Of a stretch of 64,000 nucleotides of DNA, positions 33,931-46,544 are shown piece after piece; the stretch's first letter is position 1; each line of letters begins with the position of its first letter. The notes below the pieces were generated by a model that did no database searches, had not been told where the DNA came from, and saw only the letters and a program-made list of their open reading frames with translations. The position numbers and the translations under genes were made by a program. The DNA is from Amorphophallus konjac (lineage: Eukaryota; Streptophyta; Magnoliopsida; Alismatales; Araceae): positions 71,301,247 through 71,365,246 of the forward strand of contig CM040128.1 in assembly GCA_022559845.1 (NCBI GenBank), read 5' to 3'.

Positions 33931-36508
33931 ATGATGGCAACACCATGAGTCACACTGACTCAACATGAGTCACACTGACTCAAACTATTCTCCCCCTTTG
34001 ACTTCATAAAAAAGAAAATAGTTTGAGAGAGTGAATAAGCAGGAATAAATGAGATGCAATAAAATATGCCCCGTTGACAACAGGAAAGCACATGAGAGCT
34101 ATTCTCCCCCCAAAGTGCAATAAGACACAACATATTCTCCCTGGATGAGAAGAAGAAGCAGGCATACATGAAATGTAATAAAATCTCCCCCTAAATGAAG
34201 AAATGAAAACAGCAAGCACAGGGGCAGTTAGACAATCAAGTATCAAGCCTCCCCCTAAAAACATGAGTGGAATCAGAAATCACAAGGACAGTGAGAAGCA
34301 AGAAATGTAGTCAAAATTGCTTGAAACCTTCTATTGCTTGTGATATCAAGACACATGGTGTACCTACAGGGATGAACTCTGGTTAACCAATGAATCAATA
34401 TGGAATCCACCACCATAAGAATTCTAAAATTCAGAAGGCTGCAAGTGAACAAGGTAATATTGGGAGTGGCACCTCACATTTGTACGGTCAGAAAAATACA
34501 TGTGGAAGGCCCACAGAACCAGAACCGATTACAAGAGTATTTCGTCAGGGATACAGAAACAAGAAGGATTTTTTCAAGAATCATTCAGCAAAGATTAAGC
34601 ATGATCTGACAAACACTGTGCAGGGAGTGACCAACAGGTGAATGTGCAAGATGATTAAGGTGTCTGAGGTGAGACTGATCAGAGGAAATAGTATAGTAGG
34701 TACCACTGTTATAAATCCTCATAAGGAAAGACATAAGGGGTTATGAATTAACCGACATGACCCAACTGGTTTAAACATGATGTATACCAAATTTGTCAAT
34801 TAAATTCAATACTCATATCTGAAACTAAGTTTTAATAAAGGTGAACCAATAAGTCATGCAACATGCCAGATCAGTCATCTTCCATCTTACACAAATAATC
34901 TCAATGACTCCTTTGAGAGTTACACAGTGCAGTATTGAGATTAAACACCCTTAAATGTATGTGAAGTTGATTGATTTTCGCATGAAATTTACTTTTGATC
35001 AGCACTTTAATTTTTTTGAGCAATTTTTGTTGATCAACACATTTTTACATGAGACACAACACGTCTTAGGTGAAGTGACCCAGTTACTCAGTATGATAAC
35101 TGTCATTTCCTCTCAATTGTGAGACCAGAGTTAGCATTAGAAGTGTCTTTTTACATGAGGAGACACCTTGATTAGAGGCCAGAGTCCCCAGTTACTCAAC
35201 ACACCCGTGCCATTGCTCTGTCAGATTCTTCAATTATTTTTACACCAGAGATAACTATGGCATTTCATGACTTAGGTTTACTCTATTTCTTTGATAGAGG
35301 ACCCAATTTCTCAGTGACCAAGATCATTGCTCTGATAACTATTTTTCTTTTTAGTCAACCTTTTTTCAAGTTAATGTTTAAAAACAATACTAGCTCTATA
35401 TATCTCTACCAAAGTAGCCTTGATCTCATATTTTTAAATTTCAGATGAATGAGTCTAGATATTTTATGACATGGTTGGTTGAGATTTATTAAAACTTATG
35501 ATTCAGATACTTTCAAATCATTCAAGTTCAAATCCAAGAATACATTAGACTTATACCAATCTGAATTAGTGGACATTCTTAACCCTGTATGATATAAATT
35601 TCTTTTAAAGTTTCAGACATATAAACAGGGTACACAACTTAAAATTTTCTCAGATCAGTTCAATCAATACAACTGAACAACTTATCTACACTAGAGCATA
35701 AAATTCTGATATGAACGAATTTGAACAGATTTTCAAAAGATTTCAGCAGATGATTAATCAAGAGAGAAGAATTCTGTGAGATTCACAGCATGGAACCAAA
35801 CCAGTCAGACCAGCTTGAAGGAATATGAGTGAGTAGGATAAGCTGACAGTACAAATAACAGCAACCAAGAAAAGAGCATCAATGTTATGCAGAATAGAAT
35901 TCAGTGGCTGAGTCTGGAGTACAGACAGATCAGCTTGACAACAGTGAACTCTAGTTTAACTCTTTATCAGCAACTTAGAGGAGAAGCAGACAGAGAATTC
36001 AGATAGGATTGATGAAACTAGAAGGCTCCCCCTGTCTATATGCAGTGATTCTCTCCTTTTTGGAATTTTCAAAAGTTAATGACAAGCAATGTAATTCACT
36101 ACATATATGCATATGTAATGACTCTCCTAAAGATATTTCCTGAACATGAATGTCATGAACATTATGTAGAGGCAGGCATACTCCCCTGACTAAATGCAAT
36201 GTGTGCGATAATCAACATGTAGGGAAATTGACAAATCACGCATCATGACAACGATATGCATTGCATTCAAAGACAAACTACAATTATTTCCATGTGCATT
36301 TCAGATTATCAAAGAAAATTCAGCTAGAAGATGTTTAATGACTTATCACGATGTGCAGACATTTGAAACAGACTAGTTCTAAAGATAGAATGTAAACAGA
36401 GTTTTCAGAACTGACCTGAAGAGTTCAATCATGGGGTTTTTCATTCTTGAGTGCCTTAGTTTATTAACCCCCTTTATTCCATTCCAAGGCACACCTGTAA
36501 AAACTAAA
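33931..36508 (-). other. Non-coding spacer of the copia element where pol would be expected
   Basis: 2.6 kb without an open frame and without protease, integrase, reverse transcriptase or RNase H motifs on either strand. CTCCCCC tracts recur at 33990-34260. ACACCTTGATTAGAGGCCAGAG followed by CCCAGTTACT near 35160 is shared with the sibling element at 55200-55350, so the two spacers are related. Confidence 0.6.
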
Positions 36509-38460
36509 TTATTTTGATCCAGCAGGAACCCAAGTAGTCTTGGGTCCTGTATTACTCCCAGAAGGTACTCTAAATAGTTTCTTAGCTAGATTATCATCAA
36601 ATTCCATCAAAGAACAATCAGCCATAGAGTGTCCGAATTTTCCACAATATCTACATGAAACAACAGACCTTTTGATTTTATTATGCACATCATCATAAGC
36701 ATGAAATCTACGTGCATGAACATGAAACTTTCTGTTGTTTGCATGAATAGTTTGTCTTTTATTTTCAGTTAGCCAATAATTTACAGATTTATGACCTGGT
36801 TTTCCACAATTGAAACATGAAAAGTTCATTCTTTTAGGGTTCCTATCAAATGCATGTCTTTTTATAGGAAATTTAGCAAATTTGGATTTAATTGGATTTC
36901 CCTGAGCATGCCAACAGTCCTTGACTGTATGGCTATGCTTCCCACACTCAAAGCACCTGATGTTATTACCTCTAGAACTAGCATTATTCCAATGAGACCC
37001 TGACCAGCATTCAATAGCCTTGTGACCAGGCTTATTACAATTGAAGCATATGATATGCTGGTTTGAAACAGATCTGTTTCTATTAAGGCCATGATGATTT
37101 GCAGGGAATTTAGCATGCATCATATCATCTTGTTTCATGACAAAGCATTCATTCATGAAGTGACCATGCCTACCACAGTAATAACAAGGACCATTAAACT
37201 CCTTAGTAGCATGATTTTTGTTAAATGAGTTTTTTGAATGCATTGTTCCACAAGTGTGATCATCCTCTTTATTTGCATGAGAATGAGTAAAAGACTTATG
37301 AGCAGCATGCATTAAGCTATCAGATGTCACAGAACTAGTAGAGTTAATAGCGCAGCCATGAGCAGCTTTGAATTTATTCATATGTGCATTCTTGTTCAAT
37401 TGTTTAGTCTTTTTCAAAGCTTTTGTTTGTTTTTCATTTCTTTGTGCCTTGAATTGAAAGAATGATGATGAAGGTGTTTTAGATGGCTCAGAACAATTAG
37501 CAAAAGAGAAGGATAGCTTATTTTCAGGTTTCTTCTTGTTGAATAAATTGTAACACAATCCTTCCTTCTGAACATTAACCTTAGTTCCAAGAATCTTATC
37601 AAGGTTGCTTTTTCCATCAACAAATTTTGACAGAGCATCATTCAAATTATGAATTTTGTTTTGAAGTGAAGTAATGTTCACTTCAAAATTCACTAATTCT
37701 TCTTCACATTTTGTTACTTTTCATTCAACATAGCATTGATGATTTTATGACTGTCAATTTCCTACATCAATGTATTCATTTTTTCAGATTCTTTATCAAT
37801 TAAGCACTTTCCTTTTTCCAAGGTCAAGAGCCTTTCAGATATAGCCGAATTTAGCAGCTTCAATTCTTCATTTTCTTTCATTAGCTCTTCAGTCTGAACT
37901 AGTTCAACTTTTTAAATCTAATCTTCAGGAGATAGTTCTTATTTCTGTTTAAATTTAGATTTTTCCAGATTTATCTATAGTTCCACATTAATAGCTTTAA
38001 CAGCATCAAGTTCCTTAGAGATTTCTTCATTTTCTTCTTGCAGTCTTTCAAGTTTTTTAATTTTATTTTCCAAGGATACAATGTGTATCTCATAACTAGT
38101 AATCTCTTGTTCACTACAATTAACACATTCACTCAAAACTTTGTTTGCAGTTTTGTGCTTCACAATTTCTTGTTCTAGTTTCTCATTTTCTTTTCTTAGA
38201 GAGTCAATTAATCCTTCTTGGATTTTCAGTTCAGATTGAAGATCATCATTAAAATTCTTTACAGAAGTATATTTATCACACGAATTTTCAATCTTCTTTA
38301 TTTCAGCTTTCAAATGTTCATTTTCATCAATCAATTTTTCTTCGGACTGTTCAACTTCAATTTTCGCAGCCAGCAAGTCATTATGAGCTTCCTTGAGGTT
38401 GTCACTCAACTTCCTCTGCCATTCACTTTCCAGATAGAGATCTTCATTGCGTTCCGGTAA
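36509..38460 (-). pseudogene. gag: gag relic of the copia element, five zinc knuckles
   Basis: The minus-strand frame 37693-36509 encodes five CX2CX4HX4C-type knuckles: CYYCGRHGHFMNEC, CFNCNKPGHKAIEC, CFECGKHSHTVKDC, CFNCGKPGHKSVNY (last Cys replaced by Tyr) and CRYCGKFGHSMADC. It ends in GPKTTWVPAGSK and a stop, the motif that in SIRE-like elements marks the passage to protease. A second part, 38493-37975, is a strongly charged coiled coil. Between them are several stops and a frame change. The N-terminal UBN2 region is absent; at about 38460 the sequence switches to a different element. Gag would form the particle and bind RNA; this copy is inactive. Confidence 0.8.
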
Positions 38461-38499
38461 GGAGGTATGTTTCAGCAAAAGGTAAACAAACACGAGAAC

Positions 38500-39680
38500 G
38501 CCAACCCGGTAAGGTGAACATCATTGAGTTAACCCACACCGCCAAAGCCAATAAGGAGGCCGAACTAAGCGGCCCTGACAAAAAGCCAACGGACAAGTCA
38601 GCCACTCCTTCCTTCTCGGAGCATATGAAGACACCCTTCTCCTTCAAGAAGGAACATACGAAGATGCTCTTTGACCTTTGCATGGCCCAGAAGATTGTCG
38701 AGCTGCCAGAAATCCGCAAGCCGGGTGAGGCCCTGAAGACCGACGATCCCAGTTATTGCCCATATCATCGCATGTTGGGGCACCCAATTGAAGACTGCTA
38801 TGTCTTCAAGACTCAGGCACAAAAGCTAATCCGAGATGGTCTCGTTAAAATAAGGACTGGCCTCGTCTATCCCCCATGGCTACATACGTGGTCCAGGCCA
38901 GCTAAGGTAGCACATGTAGTTCTCTACCCTGCCAACGTGATCCATATGATGGCCGTGTTCTCCCTCTCTGATGTCGAAACAGAGGAGCCCAGCACCCGTC
39001 GAGGCGAGCGTTTGCTCTAGTATCTGGGGTGGAGGCCCTGGCATGATCGCATACCCCTCTCCTTCTCCAAGGAGAGGACTCGGCGACTCTTCGATGTCCA
39101 TGTCGAGAGGGGGCAAATCATGCTCCGTGATCTGTCGGCAGACTACACTCACTGGGACATCAGTCACCCCCAGTACTGCCCTTTCCATACCAGGATCTAC
39201 TACACAATCAAGTCCTATGAAGAAGTTCAGTACCTCATCCAGGAACAGATCCAGTGGGAGCAGATCGATGCTGAGGGAAATTCCATGGCACTTGTGAGAC
39301 TTCGACAAGCTATCGAAGAAACCCTGAGCATCGCCAGAAATGCTCCAGAACGGCCCGACCCTCCTCAAGAAAATGGGCACGGGCTGCCTTACAAGCATAG
39401 CCCAGAAAAGATCGAGTTTTAGATCGATAATCGAGAAGCTCTCGAACGATTGCGAAGGCGTAGGGAGCAGGATGCCAGTCAAGAGACTGGGCCGAGCAAC
39501 TACATGGTCAACGTCATCCATCCTCCTACTATTTCAGCCCTTCCAGACTCCCGGACACCACCAGCCAGCCAGCCGGCCTCTGCCACTTCGGCCACGCAAT
39601 GGCGGCCCTGGCAGGAGCTGGAGTCTCTTCCCATCTCCAGAGAAGACACCGCCAGGCTCCTCCGAGTCCTTCTTGGCTGA
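38500..39680 (+). pseudogene. Ty3/gypsy gag-like relic with a duplicated module
   Basis: A single plus-strand frame continues to 39680 with two in-frame TAG stops (39018, 39420) and no frameshift. Two parallel modules are visible: FSFKKEHTKMLFDL ... YCPYHRMLGHPIEDC ... QAQKLI and LSFSKERTRRLFDV ... YCPFHTRIYYTIKSY ... VQYLI. The first keeps a Cys-His pattern typical of the C-terminal part of gag in Ty3/gypsy Tat/Athila-type elements; in the second, the Gly-His-Cys part is lost. No ATG start can be supported (the frame begins at GTG/upstream), and the left edge joins the copia gag relic directly. Confidence 0.6.
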
Positions 39681-40217
39681 GAGAATGTCCTGGTGGGCGA
39701 GACGACGATGGGCTCCTCAGGTCCCTCTTGCCCTCCCCCTGCCCAACCTCCGTCTCCGGCATCCGGGGATAGGAAGGGGAAGCAAAAGGAGGGTGAGGTC
39801 CCGACCCTGTCGTGTCATGTCTGTAGGTTCCAGAAGGTGGTGGGTACGCGCGATGGTAGTCGTGGCATGTTGCCTCCTCTAAACTATGCTACTGCTACCT
39901 ACAACGCATAGGTTAGAAAGAAAGGAATAATATGATCGTCAGAGGCTAGTACCTGAGCCTCATAGGGGTAGGATGATCGTGAACGCCTTAAGAACAGGAG
40001 AATGTGGGTGCTTCTTGTCCTCGCTCTCGGCCAGCCAAGAACAAGGAGCTCTGCGAGTCGATGATGAAGTTCCTGCAAGTTAACCAGTAAACATAGAGAA
40101 TAAATCCATTAGACTGTGACATCGTAGTATATGCTCAAACCAAAGAGGAAAATATACAAATGGGGGTGATCGTACCGGGAAGGGGGCGGAAAGGGGGATG
40201 GCCGAGGCTTTCGACCA
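39681..40217 (+). other. Remainder of the gag-bearing host element before the insertion
   Basis: No open frame of note. At 40190-40222 a GGCCGAGGC/TCGACC dyad resembles the units of the hairpin array that resumes after the inserted element, so both sides belong to one older element. Confidence 0.4.
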
Positions 40218-40222
40218 TCCGC

Positions 40223-42290
40223 TGATGGGAATCGACGCCGAGCATTAACTTTTATTTTTAAATTTGAGTCCTTTTATTTACTTTTATATCCTTGGGAAAG
40301 TATATGTACAATTGTAAGGCTTTGTAAGCCAATGTGTCATTCCCTAGGATTGTGTGGGTTTTTGTGCAAATGTGTAGTAGGTTCAGTTAGGGGGCCCCCT
40401 CCCCTTCCCCATTGGTCCACCTCATCCATGTGGGGCTGGTCAACCATCCTAGGTGGCCATCTAGAAGGTTTGAATGCTAATTGACCACATGGGAGACAAA
40501 GGGGTTAAAATTTCAAAGGTTGGCCACCTACCTTACCTACCTAGTCAAAGGAGTGCTCCATTCATATGTAATTTATTTTTTTTGAGTTTTGACCACATGG
40601 GGGAAGAAAATGACTTATTTCCCACGAAATTCCCAGCCCCCCACCCCTTGCCATTTTCTATATAAGCCTATGTATAGTGTCATTAGAGATTAATGAAGAA
40701 ATTATGTGAAAATTGCTTGAAGCAAGAAGGGTGTGCCCTCTCTCCCTCTCTCCCCTGGTGTTCTTCTCCTCAAACCTCAAGTTCTAGAGTGTATCCATCT
40801 TCTATCTCCCCCTCTCAACCTCTGATCTTCATTGGTGCTGCCGCCGCCGCCGTTCGTGTCGCCTTCGAGCCGCCGCAGAATCATCTTCGGTTTTCTGTCC
40901 TGCTGGATAGCGGTGCCTTCACGAAAATCCTGCTGTCCGCCATGGCTTCTTCTTGGCTTGAAATTTTTATTGTGTGTTCCTATCTTCTATTCCCTTCTCC
41001 ACAAAAACAATCAAATCCAAAATCCACCGTTTCATATTTTTACATTTTCGTCCAACCTGTCATCCCAGATCTGCCAGGTTTCTGTCTACAGTGACAGAAC
41101 CTCTGAGTTCTCCCCCTCCGACCATCTTTTTGGTTTATTCAAGTTCGCCCAATTTTACTGAGAGTTCTGTCCATCACCCTCTACCTCCAAAAATTTTCTT
41201 AATATTTTATCAGCCTTCTAGCTATTTTTAGAAATTCGTGTTCTTCCTCTGATACAGTGTTTTTAGTCAGATCCCAGATCCGACCACCCTCCACTTCAAA
41301 AATCAGAACTAATCACTACCACCTCCAAATCCAAATCCAAAACTAGTCCTGGTTTCCTTGTTCAATTTCCTACAACCTTACTGAATAACACATCTTCAAA
41401 TTCGGACATCTACTTCACGATCAAAGGCAATCAACAGGAAAGTTGTCGGCAGATCTGAGTCTTCGGTTACTGTACAACAGCAGCATATAAAATTCGCCAA
41501 CACAAAGTACAAATCTGGTGCATTTTTCTGAAGGCCACTAGATTGTATTACTTCAAAGCAGCTTTCCAACGGCTCTGATCTCGTCGCATTCCGACGCCGG
41601 TGCTGATCGCAGCGTCCGTTCTCACCGGAGCGCGCGCTGAAATACAGAACCGACAGATTTCTGATCGGATTTCCCGACTGGTGCCGAACGGAGCCGCCGG
41701 GCCTCCGGCCGGTGAACCAGTGTGCCACCAGCCCGGGGAGCGCTTCTCCAAGTGTATCCACTACAGCGGTACCACCGGGTCACACACGGCCCCTCCGGAT
41801 AGCACGTGGGCCCCACGGTCGTGAACACGCGTGTAGCCGAATCAACACCCGAAGCTGCCCGTCAACCGGAATTCGGTCCTCCCGGGCCCATTTGTATAGC
41901 CCTTTACCTCCTTGCGTGGAGTGGGCCTGCTCCCATTGCTGTAATTATTGTGTGTTAAGTCTCCCGGGAGTACGAGTTTTCGGCCGGGTCCGTCTTCCCC
42001 ACGCCGAGCGCGTGGAGGTATCGCATTCGCTCCCTTACTTGGCATTTTGCTTAATTTCATATATGCTTGTTTATGCCGCTGCTAGAGAGCATGATAGGGT
42101 AATTAGCTCGCTTTCTATTTATATCACCGCTGCTGCGAGAGAGATCGTTACCGTCCCGTGACCCGATCCGGGCACGAAAGAGAGAGCCGACCACCCTAGC
42201 TCTTGCCGGTTTCTCAACCGCGCACGTCCGACGCTTCCCTCGTTAAGGAGGATCGCGAGCTTGTCGTATCCGTGGTCCCGTCCCGCATCA
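40223..42290 (+). repeat. 5' LTR of the 6.2-kb element
   Basis: 2,068 bp with TGATG/CATCA inverted ends. It contains TATATAAG at 40659-40666 and a CT-rich leader after it. The 3' 400 bp resemble the ends of the fused LTRs at 14583-18460. Confidence 0.9.
40659..40666 (+). promoter_or_regulatory. TATA box in the 5' LTR
   Basis: TATATAAG, about 440 bp into the LTR. The copy in the 3' LTR is at 44766-44773. Confidence 0.6.
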
Positions 42291-42293
42291 ATT

Positions 42294-42305
42294 TGGTATC
42301 AGAGC
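42294..42305 (+). other. Primer-binding site for initiator-Met tRNA
   Basis: TGGTATCAGAGC starts 3 bases after the end of the 5' LTR. Confidence 0.9.
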
Positions 42306-42680
42306 GAGTTGAGTCTAGGGTGTCAAAAAGAAAAAAAAAGAGTGTCATTTACGTCTAGTCATTAGTCGGTTTAAGTCGAGTCTAGGATCATCATATTTCG
42401 AAAAAACAAAAAAAAAGTGTCTTTTTGCATTTACATCCCTTTACTCGGTATATCAAAAGGTGTTGTCCGAACGTTAGGCTACGCCTATCGGGAAGGCCGC
42501 ACACTTGCGCGAGTGACCTTCGGGTCAATTATCTCCGCCACGTACCAAGTCTTGGTTTACGTCTAGGGTCCTTAGTGTGCATGCATTCCAACTTTGCATT
42601 ACTTAGGGTCGTGTCTAGTGTCTTGCCCAAATGGCCTTGCATATCCATTCATAGGGATCCATTCCCGTATTTTGGCAACT

Positions 42681-43880
42681 ATGGCCCACCCATGTCGACC
42701 CGTCCAAGGTGATAGGTCCGTGTCCGAGTACATTCGGGCATACCATAAGTATTGGTTGGAACATGGCTTGGGAGAGGAGAGCAACACGGCCGCATTTCAG
42801 TTCCGGAGAGGTTTGCGCCTTCACTTCCAATTGGAATGTCTTATCCGCAATGCATTCTCTCTAGCGGAATCCTATTCGGTCGCTCTAGTGGTCGAACCAT
42901 TTGAGTCACACTTTTCTCGGTATGGTGGCTTTCGACAAGCATCCACCTCCCAGCCGCCTACACCATGGCCTTCACCACTCAAGAGAGTTCCAATGTCATC
43001 CATCTCTATTTCCGAATTTGATTCGGGATCCTCTCATTTGGAACCACCAAGGCCCGAGCCACCCGTATTTCTAACGGGTACGCTTTTCATAGCCGAGCCG
43101 CTTCTTAGTTGGCTCAAGGATGGCTTGGTCTCACCTCCCTTCCCATCAATGGACCCCACACTACCACTAGTGTCAAGCAACTCATTTCATACCACCTTCC
43201 GGTCTCGTCACTATGTGGACACATTGGACGACCTTCTTAAAGGGTTAGACCGGCAGTTGACCTTTACACATTTATTGGCCCGAGGCTTCGACCAACCCGC
43301 TAGTCTTAGCTTCACCCATCCGGCCTATGGGTCCATTACCTCCGAGTGCACCGTGGGTTGTGTCACCACGGAGATCCTCTTACTCCTTCCCTTACCGGCC
43401 GAGCCCGAATCCATACCCTTTTGTCCGAGGAAGGAATCATACTTCTTGCTTACGGTCCCCGTCCCACCCATCACAATGCAAGAAGGTGACTATCCACACC
43501 TTCAAAACTTCTACACGTGGGACTGTGACTTGGGGGAGCCCACCACAAGGGGTCATACCTTCTTCGATCCCTTTGACCCATTCCTTAGTGGACCCCATGA
43601 CCCACCTTATATAGTTCATTTCTTCAAGGGAGTCCACTATCACACTCCTACCCCACGGGCCGGGTCATTTACACCCACCAAGCCCGTCCACGATACAACA
43701 ACATTCGGCCCTCCTAGCCCTCTCAAGTCCCCCAAATCCAAAGGGCCGTCCATGCATGACTGGGTCATACTTGGATGTTTAGGTGATCCCCATACCACCC
43801 ATCTCCGGTTACATAACATGCATGCATGGCACACATTCGGGTGTCCTGGTCCGCCGTCACCCATGTACGGGTCGGACTAA
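42681..43880 (+). CDS. Gag-like protein of the non-autonomous element
   Basis: The first ATG in the open frame is at 42681 (MAHPCRPVQG); the frame is open further upstream but without an ATG. 399 residues. Residues about 12-75 (RSVSEYIRAYHKYW, FRRGLRLHFQ, FSLAESYSVALVVE) have the pattern of the retrotransposon gag domain: a conserved FRRGL-like segment and a final helix ending in A...E. The remainder is rich in Pro, His and Thr, has no zinc knuckle and matches nothing I recognise. It is the only long frame in the element and has no stop for 399 codons. A role in packaging the element RNA is inference. The end, near 43880, is 450 bp before the polypurine tract. Confidence 0.5.
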   Translation: MAHPCRPVQGDRSVSEYIRAYHKYWLEHGLGEESNTAAFQFRRGLRLHFQLECLIRNAFSLAESYSVALVVEPFESHFSRYGGFRQASTSQPPTPWPSPLKRVPMSSISISEFDSGSSHLEPPRPEPPVFLTGTLFIAEPLLSWLKDGLVSPPFPSMDPTLPLVSSNSFHTTFRSRHYVDTLDDLLKGLDRQLTFTHLLARGFDQPASLSFTHPAYGSITSECTVGCVTTEILLLLPLPAEPESIPFCPRKESYFLLTVPVPPITMQEGDYPHLQNFYTWDCDLGEPTTRGHTFFDPFDPFLSGPHDPPYIVHFFKGVHYHTPTPRAGSFTPTKPVHDTTTFGPPSPLKSPKSKGPSMHDWVILGCLGDPHTTHLRLHNMHAWHTFGCPGPPSPMYGSD

Positions 43881-44320
43881 CATTAGGTGTGTCTAGGGTC
43901 ATAGATGAGTCCGTGTGTTTTTTTTTGTGTGTGGTTTGTTTGCATGGCTTGTGTGTCATTTATTTGTCTGCATGTGTCTTGTGCAAGCTCGTCGATGTCA
44001 GTTTCTTATGAGTGTGAAGCGAGTCGACTCACTCGATGAGTATGGGATCAGTTCTACATCTATACCCGGATCAGTCACCTACAGGGACTCAACGGTGATT
44101 CCTAGTGAGTCTTCGAGCTGCTTCCTTCCCTTTTGAGAGTGCCCCACCCGGAGTGTCCACCTTCGGCCCATAGCAGTCCGCGCATATCGAGTATATATGG
44201 AATGAGCAGGTGCCAATCACTTGGAGTGGAGCATACCCGTGCTACTTGGCACGGTGACGGATCCGCCGGAGTACTCGAGCATCCATACCCCTACTCGACG
44301 GGGTCGAGTTCCTCCCACCC
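43881..44320 (+). other. Untranslated region of the non-autonomous element
   Basis: 440 bp between the gag-like frame and the polypurine tract, with a T-rich stretch near 43915. No further frame or motif recognised. Confidence 0.5.
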
Positions 44321-44329
44321 GAGGAGAGT
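44321..44329 (+). other. Polypurine tract
   Basis: GAGGAGAGT directly before the TGATGGGA start of the 3' LTR. It is short, and the assignment rests on position. Confidence 0.55.
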
Positions 44330-46398
44330 TGATGGGAATCGACGCCGAGCATTAACTTTTATTTTTAAATTTGAGTCCTTTTATTTACTTTTATATCCTT
44401 GGGAAAGTATATGTACAATTGTAAGGCTTTGTAAGCCAATATGTCATTCCCTAGGATTGTGTGGGTTTTTGTGCAAATGTGTAGTAGGTCCAGTTAGGGG
44501 GCCCCCTCCCCTTCCCCATTGGTCCACCTCATCCATGTGGGGCTGGTCAACCATCCTAGGTGGCAATCTAGAAGGTTTGAATGCCAATTGACCACATGGG
44601 AGACAAAGGGGTTAAAATTTCAAAGGTTGGCCACCTACCTTACCTACCTAGTCAAAGGAGTGCTCCATTCATATGTAATTTATCTTTTTTGAGTTTTGAC
44701 CACATGGAAGAAGAAAATGACTTATTTCCCACAAAATTCTCAGCCCCCCACCCCTTGCCATTTTCTATATAAGCCTATATATAGTGTCATTAGAGATTAA
44801 TGAAGAAATTATGTGAAAATTGCTTGAAGCAAGAAGGGTGTGCCCTCTCTCCCTCTCTCCCCTGGTGTTCTTCTCCTCAAACCTCAAGTTCTAGAGTGTA
44901 TCCATCTTCTATCTCCCCCTCTCAACCTCTGATCTTCATTGGTGCCGCCGCCGCCGCCGTTCGTACCGCCTTCGAGCCGCCGCGGAATCGTCTTCGGTTT
45001 TCTGTCCTGCTGGATAGAGGTGCCTTCACGAAACTCCTGCTGTCAGCCACGGCTTCTTCTTGGCTTAAAATTTTTATGGTGTGTTCCTATCTTCTATCCC
45101 CTTCTCCACAAAAAAAATCAAATCCAAAATTTACCGTTTCATATTTTTACATTTTCGTCCAACCTGTCATCCCAGATCTGCCAGGTTTCTATCTACAGTG
45201 ACAGAACCTCTGAGTTCTCCCCCTCTGACCATCTTTTTGATTTATCCAAGCCCTCCCAATTTTACTGAGAGTTCTGTCCATCACCCTCTACCTCCACAAA
45301 GTTTCTTAATTTTTTGTCAGCCTTCTAGCTATTTTTAGAAATTCGTGTTCTTCCTCTGATACAGTGTTTTTAGTCAGATCCCAGATCCGACCACCCTCCA
45401 CTTCAAAAATCAGAACTAATCACTACCACCTCCAAATCCAAATCCAAAACTAGTCCTGGTTTCCTTGTTCAATTTCCTACAACCTTGCTGAAGAACACAT
45501 CTTCAAATTCGGACATCTACTTTACGGTCAAAGGCAATCAACAGGGAAGTTGTCTGCAGATCTGAGTCTTCGGTTACTGTACAACAGCAGCATATAAAAT
45601 TCGCCAACACAAAGTACAAATCTGGTGTTTTTTTCTGAAGACCATTAGATTGTAGTACTTCAAAGCAGCTTTCCAACGGCTCTGATCTCGTCGCATTCCG
45701 ACGCCGGTGCTGATCGCAGCGTCCGTTCTCGCCGGAGCGCGCGCTGAAATACAGAACCGGCAGATTTCCGATCGGATTTCCCGACCGGTGCCGAACGGAG
45801 CCACCCGGCCTCCGGCCGGCAAACTAGCGTGCCGCCAGCCCGGGGAGCGCTTCTCCAAGTGTATCCACTACAGCGGTACCACCGGGTCCCACACGGCCCC
45901 TCCGGACAGCACGTGGGCCCCACGGTCGTGAACACGCGTGTAACCGAATCAACACCCGAAGCTGCCCGTCAACCCGAATTCGGTCCTCCCGGGCCCATTT
46001 GTATAGCCCTTTACCTCCCTGCGTGGAGTGGGCCTGCTCCCATTGCTGTAATTATTGTGTGTTAAGTCTCCCGGGAGTACGAGTTTTCGGCCGGGTCCGT
46101 CTTCCCCACGCCGAGCGCGTGGAGGTATCGCATTCGCTCCCTTACTTGGCATTTTGCTTAATTTCATATATGCTTGTTTATGCCGCTGCTAGAGAGCATG
46201 ATAGGGTAATTAGCTCGCTTTCTATTTATATCACCGCTGCTGCGAGAGAGAGCGTTACCGTCTCGTGACCCGATCCGGGCACGAAAGAGAGAGCCGACCA
46301 CCCTAGCTCTTGCCGGTTTCTCAACCGCGCACGTCCGACGCTTCCCTCATTAAGGGACGATCGCGAGCTTGTCGTGTCCGTGGTCCCGTCCCGCATCA
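44330..46398 (+). repeat. 3' LTR of the 6.2-kb element
   Basis: 2,069 bp, nearly the same as the 5' LTR. Scattered differences by eye are mainly single transitions. It ends CGCATCA directly before the second TCCGC. Confidence 0.9.
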
Positions 46399-46544
46399 TC
46401 CGCCTTCCCTATGTTTTAGATTGTAAAACCTCTTTAAAGAAAGGGATCTAGGCAAAATCTAGTATGTGTGTATGCAGTAGAATGAAGTAAAACATAGCAA
46501 GATAGAGAACATGGAAGAGAGGACGGGGTTTGCCCGTCGACCAA

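Larger units (their letters stand above)
40223..46398 (+). mobile_element. Complete non-autonomous LTR retrotransposon (TGATG-type), 6,176 bp
   Basis: Two direct LTRs (40223-42290 and 44330-46398) enclose 2,039 bp. Perfect 5-bp target duplications TCCGC lie at 40218-40222 and 46399-46403. The LTRs begin TGATGGGA and end CGCATCA. An initiator-Met primer-binding site and a short polypurine tract are in place. The internal region has one long frame with an N-terminal gag-like segment and no protease, reverse transcriptase, RNase H or integrase, so mobility would depend on proteins from another element. Structurally complete and, from the similar LTRs (a few per cent different by eye), fairly young. 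Confidence 0.9.

Noticed and set aside
33931..36508. Env-like or pol frame in the spacer of the copia element
   Set aside because: No frame longer than about 85 codons and none of the catalytic motifs on either strand.
43925..44136. Second frame in the 6.2-kb element as a separate gene
   Set aside because: Short, no domain, and starts within a T-rich stretch.
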